Shown here in pieces: positions 1 to 5,438 of a stretch of DNA of 8,276 nt. Location: contig JAHIVS010000061.1 of NCBI GenBank assembly GCA_018816605.1, forward strand, positions 1 to 8,276, in the 5' to 3' direction. Made by a program: the position numbers and the translations under genes. The DNA comes from Pseudomonadota bacterium (GTDB lineage Bacteria > Desulfobacterota > Desulfobacteria > Desulfobacterales > Desulfobacteraceae). The notes beneath the pieces were generated by a model. The model was given only the letters and a program-made list of their open reading frames with translations, was not told the origin of the DNA and made no database searches. Positions within the stretch are counted from its first letter, which is position 1. Each line of letters begins with the position of its first letter.

Positions 1-70
1 CGTGGTTAAGGCAATCAAACAAAAGACCGATATTAGCGGGATTGTCATCAACAACGAGTATGGTTTTCAT
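1..70 (-). CDS. Response-regulator receiver-domain protein, N-terminal fragment (runs off the left edge)
   Basis: Only the first 23 codons are in the window. They open with MKTILVVDDNPANIGLL, the first beta-strand and paired acidic residues (D8, D9) of a REC domain, which bind the Mg2+ needed for phosphotransfer to a later Asp. The ATG at 70..68 is preceded by a strong Shine-Dalgarno (AGAGGAG, 83..77) with a 6-base spacer, and lies 13 bases after the stop of the upstream hybrid kinase. It is therefore almost certainly the next gene of that operon and a candidate relay partner. The 'DDNPANIGLL' wording is common in REC domains that begin larger proteins (REC-kinase, REC-GGDEF, REC-HD-GYP) as well as stand-alone receivers. 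The output domain lies outside the window and cannot be named. Confidence 0.85.
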   Translation of the reverse strand, partial: MKTILVVDDNPANIGLLFDCLNH

Positions 71-76
71 ATCATT

Positions 77-83
77 CTCCTCT
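77..83 (-). promoter_or_regulatory. Ribosome binding site of the partial receiver gene
   Basis: AGAGGAG on the minus strand, 6 bases before the ATG at 70..68, directly after the TAA stop of the hybrid kinase. It fixes the start of the partial receiver gene and shows that this gene has its own strong initiation site despite the tight operon spacing. Confidence 0.75.
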
Positions 84-2306
84 TTAATCAGGGGTGACAA
101 CCCCTTTAATCTCATTGATTCTAAACTGCCTGGCCAGCCGTTCTATCCGCCGGGCAAAGGGTTTATACGGAACCTCGGCCCTGGATGTCCTGGCACACCA
201 TTCCAGAATGGCAGCAATATCCCCGTCGGCTGCCATTGTTTGGAGAGTGTCTGCCTCCTTGTCCGGAGGACGTTCCTCCATGCCTGAGGCCCCGGGCACA
301 CTTCTTTCCCAAACCAGGTCCAGTTCTTTTTCAAGGGTCTTGAAGAAGTTTCCCAGCTCAAGGGGTTTTGTAATCAGACAGACACAGCCGGCCTCCCGTG
401 CCTGGTCATCCTTTCCTGTATTGGTACTGGCTGAAACGGCAATAATTTTGGGCACCCCCCCCCTGGCCTGGGCAAGGATTTTGCCAGTGGCCTCAATCCC
501 ATCCATAACCGGCATGACCAGATCCATCAAGACCAGATCAAACTGCTGACGGGAACAGGCCTCAATTGCCTCTTGCCCATTGGCAGCCTCCAGGGTTTTA
601 AACCCTGTTGAATTCAATATATCAATCAAAATAGAGCGGTTGTTGGGGATATCATCCACAACAAGAACCTGAATGGGTTCTGTGCTACCGTCGCAGCGAT
701 GATACCCGGTTATGGTATTAAAATCGAAACGTCCTGCTTCCTGAACCTCCCGGACTTCCGTCCTGTCCAGGGGAAGATCAAACCAGAACCGGCTCCCCTT
801 GCCCAACCGGCTTTTTACATGGATTTCCCCTCCCATGAGGTGAACCAGCTTCCGGCTGATAGCAAGCCCGAGACCAGTGCCTTCTGATTTTTGATGAACC
901 TCCCCGATCTGGGTAAAGGCATCAAAAATTTTCCCCAGTGCCTGCTCTGGAATTCCCATACCCGTATCTTCAACGGAAAACCTGGTACAGCCGTTTTCAA
1001 CAAGTGTTGCCATGAGGATAATGCTGCCCTGGCTGGTGAACTTCACCGCATTGGAGAGCAGGTTCAACAACACCTGGCGGATCCGATGGTCATCCCCTGT
1101 AACACAGGTCCGGCTCTCTTCATAAACCTGACTGACAAGTTTCAGCCCTTTTTCCTGGGCCCTGGACCGGGCAATGGCAATGGTGGTCCGGACAAAGTCC
1201 GCCAGAAAAAAGGTTCGTGCCTGGATTTCCATTTTCCCGGCCTCCACCTTGGACAGGTCCAGAATATCGTTGATCATCTCCAGCAGATGTTCTCCGCATT
1301 GTTGGATCACGGTCATACGCTCTTTTTCTTCATCATCCAGATGGGTGTCAAATTTTTTAAACAACTGGGAATACCCCAGAATGCCGTTCAAAGGTGTCCT
1401 GAGTTCATGGCTCATGCTGGCGAGAAAATTGCTTTTGGCGGAATTGGCCTTTTCCGCCCGCTTCTTGGCGGTCATCAGGTCCTGGTTCAAACGGATCAGC
1501 TGTGCATTGGCCTGGACCAGATCGATTGTCCGTTCTTCTACATTCTTCTCCAATGTCCTTCGCTGACGGTCCAGTTCATGGTCCCTGCGCTGAATTTTCT
1601 CAATCATTTCGTTGAACCCCTGGATCAGCTCCCCGATCTCATCAACATAAAACGCTTCCGCCCTTATGGAAAAATCTTTTTTCACGGATATCTGTTTTAC
1701 GATTTTGAGCAGGTGAAACACCGGGCCGAGCACCCATCGCTTCAGATAGGAAGACATGAACACAGCGATCAATACTGCGACCACCGTAATCATAAGGGTC
1801 AGGGTGGTGTACCAGAGCAGCAGGCGGTTATACCGGGCCAGGTCATTGAGGAAATACAGGTAACCGATGATTTCTCCCTTGAATATGACCTGCCCTATCT
1901 GACTTTTCTTTGCAACCATGGGACGTTCGTTCTCCAACAGGGGCGATTGCGGGAAAATAAATTCGCTCTGTTTATCGGTGTCCCTTACATAGCTGGCAAA
2001 CAAAATTTTATCAGCCGTGTACAAAGCGGCTGCAGCAACAATATCGGCGCTTGCCTTCAATGAGGAGAGAACCTCTGTCGCCGCAGCCGGGTCCTCGAAA
2101 TAAAGGGGGGCCACGCTGTTTATCTGTATTAATTCCATAAGGACCCCGACTTCCCGCTCAAAATTCTTGCGCGTGAAAATCAGGTCATTAAAAAAAAAGG
2201 TGGAGCAGGCGAAAACAATGCAAATCACGGCTGTGCTGATGATGACCAGGGATTGTTTGGACTGGAGGGACAATTTTGAAAAGAAATTCTGTGTATATTT
2301 TTTCAT
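84..2306 (-). CDS. Membrane hybrid sensor histidine kinase: CHASE8-HAMP-HisKA-HATPase-REC
   Basis: This 740-residue inner-membrane sensor kinase should autophosphorylate on His and pass phosphate to its own receiver. Visible order: TM1 (about 18-39); periplasmic loop 40-162 resembling CHASE8, with INSVAPLYFEDPAAATEVL (62-80) and a following VAAAALYTADKILFASY segment; TM2 (about 165-187); HAMP (about 189-243, with P195 and DEIGEL 222-227); coiled coil to about 290; H-box SHELRTP with H300; N-box NLLSNAVKF (N415, N419); G1 box DTGMGIP (447-453); G2 box GTGLGL (476-481); REC with D551/D552, phospho-acceptor D595, S625 and K647. All catalytic residues are present. The 60-residue helical tail has no clear HPt histidine motif. 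CHASE8 is the periplasmic domain of YfiN/TpbB, the target of YfiR, and the preceding gene encodes a YfiR-like protein. The start overlaps that gene's stop as ATGA and has an ideal AAGGAGG site 7 bases upstream. Confidence 0.95.
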   Translation of the reverse strand: MKKYTQNFFSKLSLQSKQSLVIISTAVICIVFACSTFFFNDLIFTRKNFEREVGVLMELIQINSVAPLYFEDPAAATEVLSSLKASADIVAAAALYTADKILFASYVRDTDKQSEFIFPQSPLLENERPMVAKKSQIGQVIFKGEIIGYLYFLNDLARYNRLLLWYTTLTLMITVVAVLIAVFMSSYLKRWVLGPVFHLLKIVKQISVKKDFSIRAEAFYVDEIGELIQGFNEMIEKIQRRDHELDRQRRTLEKNVEERTIDLVQANAQLIRLNQDLMTAKKRAEKANSAKSNFLASMSHELRTPLNGILGYSQLFKKFDTHLDDEEKERMTVIQQCGEHLLEMINDILDLSKVEAGKMEIQARTFFLADFVRTTIAIARSRAQEKGLKLVSQVYEESRTCVTGDDHRIRQVLLNLLSNAVKFTSQGSIILMATLVENGCTRFSVEDTGMGIPEQALGKIFDAFTQIGEVHQKSEGTGLGLAISRKLVHLMGGEIHVKSRLGKGSRFWFDLPLDRTEVREVQEAGRFDFNTITGYHRCDGSTEPIQVLVVDDIPNNRSILIDILNSTGFKTLEAANGQEAIEACSRQQFDLVLMDLVMPVMDGIEATGKILAQARGGVPKIIAVSASTNTGKDDQAREAGCVCLITKPLELGNFFKTLEKELDLVWERSVPGASGMEERPPDKEADTLQTMAADGDIAAILEWCARTSRAEVPYKPFARRIERLARQFRINEIKGVVTPD
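91..104 (-). other. Small hairpin at the kinase 3' end, flanked by an 8-bp direct repeat
   Basis: The last codons of the hybrid kinase form a 5-bp GGGGT/ACCCC stem with a 4-base loop. On the minus strand it lies between two copies of GATTAAAG, the second of which carries the TAA stop and runs up to the receiver gene's Shine-Dalgarno. There is no T-run, so it is not an intrinsic terminator. It could slow ribosomes or mask initiation of the next gene, or be accidental. Confidence 0.35.
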
Positions 2307-2881
2307 TCCACAGCCTCCTTATCAAACTGCCGAATCTCGGCCAGCCTGAGTAATGCAGCACTGAAAACAAGTTTTGAACGCTGCTGAACCGTTCTGTTCA
2401 CAGCAAACCCGATCTGACCGCTGGGTTTTGTAGTAAACCTCAGCATTCCCCCGGTTTCCAGAAAGCCGGGGGAATCCGACACGGTCAATATGCCTCTCCG
2501 ATCATCAGCTCTAATCTCTTTCTCCCATTTTTCAACTGCATCGCTGTCCATGTAGAGCATTTGGATGGTTTGTCCAGGAGGATTCCACTCTTCCAGACGG
2601 ATCACATTCAGGGACCGGCCCTGGATTTTTTTCCCGCTTAAAGGAGAAAGCAGATTGAAGATCCGGGGGTCCCCCAAAATACCGATCACAAAATTTCCGG
2701 GTGTTTTTTCAAATGCCGTTTCAGGCCATGCGATAAAATCTGTAAATTTGATGAGCATGGCGGCCTTGATCTGCTCACAAGTGAAGGACTCTGCTCGGGC
2801 ATCTTTGGCCCCAAACGGAAAAAAGATAAGGATAACGCCCAGCATGGATGCAAAAAAGCATCGAATCAGGACAGGGGACAA
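2303..2881 (-). CDS. Secreted YfiR-like (DUF4154) periplasmic protein
   Basis: Small periplasmic protein of the YfiR/DUF4154 family. In YfiBNR systems YfiR binds the periplasmic part of a CHASE8 protein in the inner membrane and represses it. Family marks seen here: KFTDFIAWPE near the mature N-terminus, FVIGILGDPRIF, KKIQGRSLNVIRL, MLYMDSDAVEKW, GILTVSDSPGFLETGGMLRF, then IGFAVNRTVQQRSKLVFS and a final LLRLAEI helix. A signal peptide is clear: Arg, hydrophobic FFASMLGVILIFFPF, then AKDARA with cleavage expected before ESF. The mature chain would be about 162 residues and has a single Cys. The frame stays open to a TTG at 3058, but a promoter-like sequence (2959..2988) lies inside that extension. 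I chose the TTG at 2881, which gives a 30-residue signal peptide (MSPVLIR start). The ATG at 2845 and TTG at 2914 are alternatives, and none has a good ribosome site. It overlaps the kinase gene by 4 bases, so the two are coupled. Confidence 0.85.
   Translation of the reverse strand: MSPVLIRCFFASMLGVILIFFPFGAKDARAESFTCEQIKAAMLIKFTDFIAWPETAFEKTPGNFVIGILGDPRIFNLLSPLSGKKIQGRSLNVIRLEEWNPPGQTIQMLYMDSDAVEKWEKEIRADDRRGILTVSDSPGFLETGGMLRFTTKPSGQIGFAVNRTVQQRSKLVFSAALLRLAEIRQFDKEAVE
2314..2320 (-). promoter_or_regulatory. Ribosome binding site of the CHASE8 hybrid kinase, inside the yfiR-like gene
   Basis: AAGGAGG, a near-perfect anti-16S match, 7 bases before the kinase ATG (2306..2304) and within the last codons of the YfiR-like gene. 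Together with the ATGA overlap it fixes the kinase start and supports translational coupling of repressor-like protein and kinase. Confidence 0.85.
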
Positions 2882-2958
2882 AAAATGGAATAGACTGATA
2901 ATATTTCTATGCAAAGGTTTATAAACGGTATCGGCTTGGTTTGATTTAATTATCGTAT

Positions 2959-2988
2959 ATATTAGGATGCTCCGACACTTTTTGTCAA
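2959..2988 (-). promoter_or_regulatory. Predicted sigma-70-type promoter for the yfiR-like/kinase/receiver operon
   Basis: On the minus strand a perfect -35 TTGACA (2988..2983) is followed after 18 bases by TAATAT (2964..2959), four of six matches to TATAAT. Transcription would begin near 2952, some 70 bases before the preferred TTG start of the YfiR-like gene. The site lies between the receptor stop and the signal peptide, as expected for an operon promoter. It also argues that the open frame upstream of about 2920 is not translated. Predicted from sequence only. Confidence 0.55.
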
Positions 2989-3022
2989 CACAAGTATAAA
3001 AAAATCTGTGTATTTGCAGCAA

Positions 3023-3044
3023 GGCTCTTGCCACCGGCAAGGCC
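3023..3044 (-). other. Hairpin between the receptor gene and the yfiR-like gene
   Basis: Starting 29 bases after the receptor stop codon, the minus strand has CTTGCC and GGCAAG arms around a 3-base loop, extended by GGC/GCC with one bulged base. A run of seven T (3004..2998) comes only 18 bases later, too far for a textbook Rho-independent terminator. It could still protect the receptor mRNA 3' end, act as a weak terminator, or partly uncouple receptor from downstream operon expression. Confidence 0.4.
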
Positions 3045-3072
3045 GAAACTTTCAACAATGCCCCCCCTTGTC

Positions 3073-5193
3073 TTAAAATTTATAGTCAAGGGAAAGGTAC
3101 CAGAATCTGTGTGCATAACCCAGGCCCCCTTCCCGGGGAATATAGTTTACGGCAGGGGGCACATCCTCTTTAAAGAGATTTTGAATCAAAACTTTGACCC
3201 GCAGGTTTTGGGTGAGCTGATAGGCAGCCGACCCGTCCACCTGTATCCGGTTGCGGGCTGTCAGAAAACTTTCCTGATCTCGGGACCATCCTTTTCCCTG
3301 GTGATAGACTGCCGCCAGATTCACATAAAGGTCCTGGCCGAAGAAATACTGCCCCAGCCCCAGCTTGCCCATGTGGCGGGGGTATGGATAGGTATTGGCC
3401 GCCTCTTCACTGGTGCGGGTATAGGTATAGGAGGCTTTGACCTCGGTATTGTCAAGAATACGCGCCATACAGGAGGATTCCATTCCCCAGGTCCTGACCC
3501 CTTGGGGTGTGTTGAGAAATCCGTAGAGACTGTCGGCACCGTATCCGCTTTCCAGGTCTGCATATACGCCGGGTGCCAGGACATCTTTGTAATTTCCCCA
3601 TTTGAGCAAATCATGGTATTGGTTATAGAATCCGGTGAGTTCCGTATGCAGTTTGCGGCCGAGCATCTCGTTTATAAGGGAAAGAGACCAGGAATCCATG
3701 GTTTCGGGTTTTAATGCATACACATTGCCCTGGCCGATCTTATTGGCTTTTTGGTTCAGGCTGCCGATTGTGGCGTAATAATTGGCATCCGGCGTACGAA
3801 ATCCCTGCTGATAATCGGCTTTAATAACCATATTCTTATCCAGGGCCATGGCAGCCGTGATTCTATAGGACAAATTGTCCATGCTCTCCTCGCATGCCTG
3901 GTAATCCCTGTCATCATGGAGTTCATAATCATACCGGACTCCGGCCGTAATTATCAGGTTGTCAAGGATCTCGTACTGGTCCTCTGCAAAGAGACTCCAT
4001 TCCTTCCAGCGCATATTGACAGCCTCAAAATTTTCATCGTAGTCCGACTGAAAATACTGCTCCTTCTGGTTAAAGCGTCTGTACCCCATGAGTGTGCCCA
4101 GGGCCAGTCGATGCCCGTCAAACCGGGTGGTTCTGAAAATAGTTTCCAGGTTGACATGGGCTTCTGATCCTCCGCTGTCCGCCTGATTCCAGCTTTCCGG
4201 CAGTTCTTCCCGGCCGTGTTCCATCAGGGTCAGACCGGCGGAAACCTCCAGCTCCTCCTGACGGGAAAAGGAATGGGTGATTTTGGGCCGGGTGCCGAAT
4301 ACGGCAGAGTGGAAATACTGGGCCTTGGTATAGGCATCGGCATTGGAGGAGGGGGTGATTTCCTGGTAAAAGGTGTTCCAGCTCAGCTCCCCTTGGTTCA
4401 GGTAGGCCGACATCCTTACCCCGGGACGTTTCTGGCCGTGAACCCGGGTGGAAGGATCAATTTTCAAGTCAGGATTCCAGTCATATCCCCTGGCGGAATA
4501 ATCATCCACAAACCCCTGGGCGTCAAACACCCCGGCATAGAGATACAGATCCCTTCCCGGCCCGAACGCCGTACCGTATCCTGTTTCTGCCCGATAGAGG
4601 TTTTCCTTGCCCCCGTATTCGACACTGGCAAATCCGCCTGGATTCTGGGTTCCGGTTTTGGGGATATAATTCATCACCCCGTTAATGGCGCCGGCACCAT
4701 GTCGAATGGCCCCCGGGCCCCGGACCACTTCCAGGCGCTGAATATCCCCGAGAAGGGGGGACTGCATGCCCACGGTATACCCGAAATGGGTTCTGGGATT
4801 CAACTGCTGTCCGTCCAGCATGAACATGCTCTTGGCATTGTTGTCAATCCACACCCCCCGCATGCCCACAAGGGTTCCGTGGCGTGCATGCTGCTGAACA
4901 ATAACCCCTGGCGCATCCATATACAGGATGTCCCGCGTGGTCCTTACGGCCCCCCGGATAGCCTTTGGAACATCAATAATATAGACGGATCCGGGCGAAA
5001 GACTGGCAGATTCGGTAAAGAAAGCAGCAGATTCCACCCGAACCTCCAGCAATTGTTCAAGGGACATGGACGCAACCATCTCTTCGACAGATGCCTGTAC
5101 CGTGGAAACCAGAAACAGCAACAAGAGGCTGACCAACAGGTTGGTCTTCACGCTATGGCGATGGATTGACTGAAAAATTTTCTTGAACATCAT
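3073..5193 (-). CDS. TonB-dependent outer-membrane receptor
   Basis: A 706-residue outer-membrane beta-barrel with a plug domain, normally a TonB-powered importer of iron chelates, cobalamin or similar ligands. A signal peptide spans about 1-34 (basic start, LLVSLLLLFLV, cleavage after VQA). The plug (about 45-180) shows SLEQLLEVRVESAA, the TTRDILYMDAPGVIV strand, MLDGQQLNPR, and the family signature IQRLEVVRGPGAIRHGAGAI followed by NGVMNYIPKTG. The rest is barrel, with typical sensor-like strands (SLFAEDQYEIL, ITAGVRYDYEL, GFRTPDANYYA, LKPETMDSWSLSL) and a C-terminal YLSLDYKF ending in Phe, the outer-membrane assembly signal. There is no FecA-type N-terminal signalling domain, and I find no clear TonB box. 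The ligand cannot be read from sequence. The first of two tandem ATGs is chosen because GAGAG (5207..5203) lies 9 bases upstream. Its position before a YfiR-like gene and a CHASE8 kinase suggests a sensory role. Confidence 0.93.
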   Translation of the reverse strand: MMFKKIFQSIHRHSVKTNLLVSLLLLFLVSTVQASVEEMVASMSLEQLLEVRVESAAFFTESASLSPGSVYIIDVPKAIRGAVRTTRDILYMDAPGVIVQQHARHGTLVGMRGVWIDNNAKSMFMLDGQQLNPRTHFGYTVGMQSPLLGDIQRLEVVRGPGAIRHGAGAINGVMNYIPKTGTQNPGGFASVEYGGKENLYRAETGYGTAFGPGRDLYLYAGVFDAQGFVDDYSARGYDWNPDLKIDPSTRVHGQKRPGVRMSAYLNQGELSWNTFYQEITPSSNADAYTKAQYFHSAVFGTRPKITHSFSRQEELEVSAGLTLMEHGREELPESWNQADSGGSEAHVNLETIFRTTRFDGHRLALGTLMGYRRFNQKEQYFQSDYDENFEAVNMRWKEWSLFAEDQYEILDNLIITAGVRYDYELHDDRDYQACEESMDNLSYRITAAMALDKNMVIKADYQQGFRTPDANYYATIGSLNQKANKIGQGNVYALKPETMDSWSLSLINEMLGRKLHTELTGFYNQYHDLLKWGNYKDVLAPGVYADLESGYGADSLYGFLNTPQGVRTWGMESSCMARILDNTEVKASYTYTRTSEEAANTYPYPRHMGKLGLGQYFFGQDLYVNLAAVYHQGKGWSRDQESFLTARNRIQVDGSAAYQLTQNLRVKVLIQNLFKEDVPPAVNYIPREGGLGYAHRFWYLSLDYKF

Positions 5194-5236
5194 CCAATGA
5201 AACTCTCACTATGATTTTTCCAATAATAATTTCAAA

Positions 5237-5268
5237 CATTGTCAACCAAATTCCCGCCATTGTCAACC
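5237..5268 (-). promoter_or_regulatory. Tandem 11-bp direct repeat with TTGACA boxes upstream of the receptor gene
   Basis: GGTTGACAATG occurs twice on the minus strand, at 5268..5258 and 5247..5237, exactly 21 bp (about two helical turns) apart and about 45-75 bases before the receptor ATG. Taking the upstream TTGACA (5266..5261) as -35, a 17-base spacer leads to GACAAT (5243..5238), a fair -10. The downstream TTGACA has no good -10 at 16-18 bases. The element may therefore be a promoter whose -10 lies in the second repeat, a pair of binding sites for a regulator, or both. Confidence 0.5.
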
Positions 5269-5360
5269 GCAGGCCAAACATTAAAAATTCATATCCGGTC
5301 CTGGCACTCCTTGTGCGTATGCCTGTTATGAAATCATGCCGCTGCTGGAACGGTATGCCT

Positions 5361-5380
5361 TGGAAAATCCGGATTTCCCA
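5361..5380. promoter_or_regulatory. 20-bp near-perfect palindrome, candidate operator
   Basis: TGGAAAATCC joined to GGATTTCCCA reads as an inverted repeat with no spacer and one mismatched pair; the inner AATCCGGATT is perfect. A loop-free palindrome of this size suits a dimeric DNA-binding protein better than an RNA hairpin. It lies about 170 bp upstream of the receptor start and about 95 bp upstream of its promoter-like repeats, a usual distance for an activator site. The Fis-type regulator encoded at the right edge is one candidate binder, by inference only. Confidence 0.45.
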
Positions 5381-5383
5381 GGT

Positions 5384-5438
5384 GGTTTCATCGCTCAAAC
5401 CAATTGAAACCCCTTTGGACTAAAGCGGTTGTTTCAAT
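5384..5438 (-). other. Overlapping alternative hairpins at the kinase 3' end
   Basis: On the minus strand ATTGAAAC (5438..5431, containing the kinase TGA stop) can pair with GTTTCAAT (5410..5403). An inner CTTT/AAAG stem and CC/GG pairs extend this first hairpin. The same middle segment, as GGTTTCA (5411..5405), can instead pair with TGAAACC (5390..5384) across a 14-base loop. The two structures exclude each other. No T-run follows either, so a standard intrinsic terminator is not supported. Possible roles are mRNA 3' end stabilisation or a structural switch; chance is also possible. Confidence 0.35.

Noticed and set aside
94..549. A 151-codon plus-strand frame opposite the receiver domain of the hybrid kinase.
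   Set aside because: Fully antisense to coding sequence with an intact receiver; no domain or ribosome site. Shadow frame.
891..2063. A 390-codon open frame on the plus strand, opposite the hybrid kinase.
   Set aside because: It lies entirely antisense to a well-supported kinase with intact motifs, its translation shows no recognisable domain and is low-complexity in places, and it has no convincing ribosome site. It is a shadow frame.
2998..3044. Intrinsic terminator after the receptor gene.
   Set aside because: The stem is good but the seven-T run is 18 bases beyond it, not adjacent, so I list only a hairpin.
4216..5169. A 317-codon open frame on the plus strand, opposite the receptor.
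   Set aside because: It is antisense to the receptor's signal peptide, plug and first barrel strands, rich in Gly, Pro and His, with no recognisable domain. Shadow frame.
5326..5391. A 21-codon minus-strand ATG frame that could be a leader peptide.
   Set aside because: Only a weak GAG precedes the ATG, the peptide has no regulatory codon run, and it ends well before the receptor. Too little support.
5153..5398. An 81-codon minus-strand frame filling much of the spacer and overlapping the receptor start.
   Set aside because: It starts with TTG without a ribosome site, overlaps the receptor signal peptide by 41 bases, and part of its apparent pattern comes from the 11-bp repeat.
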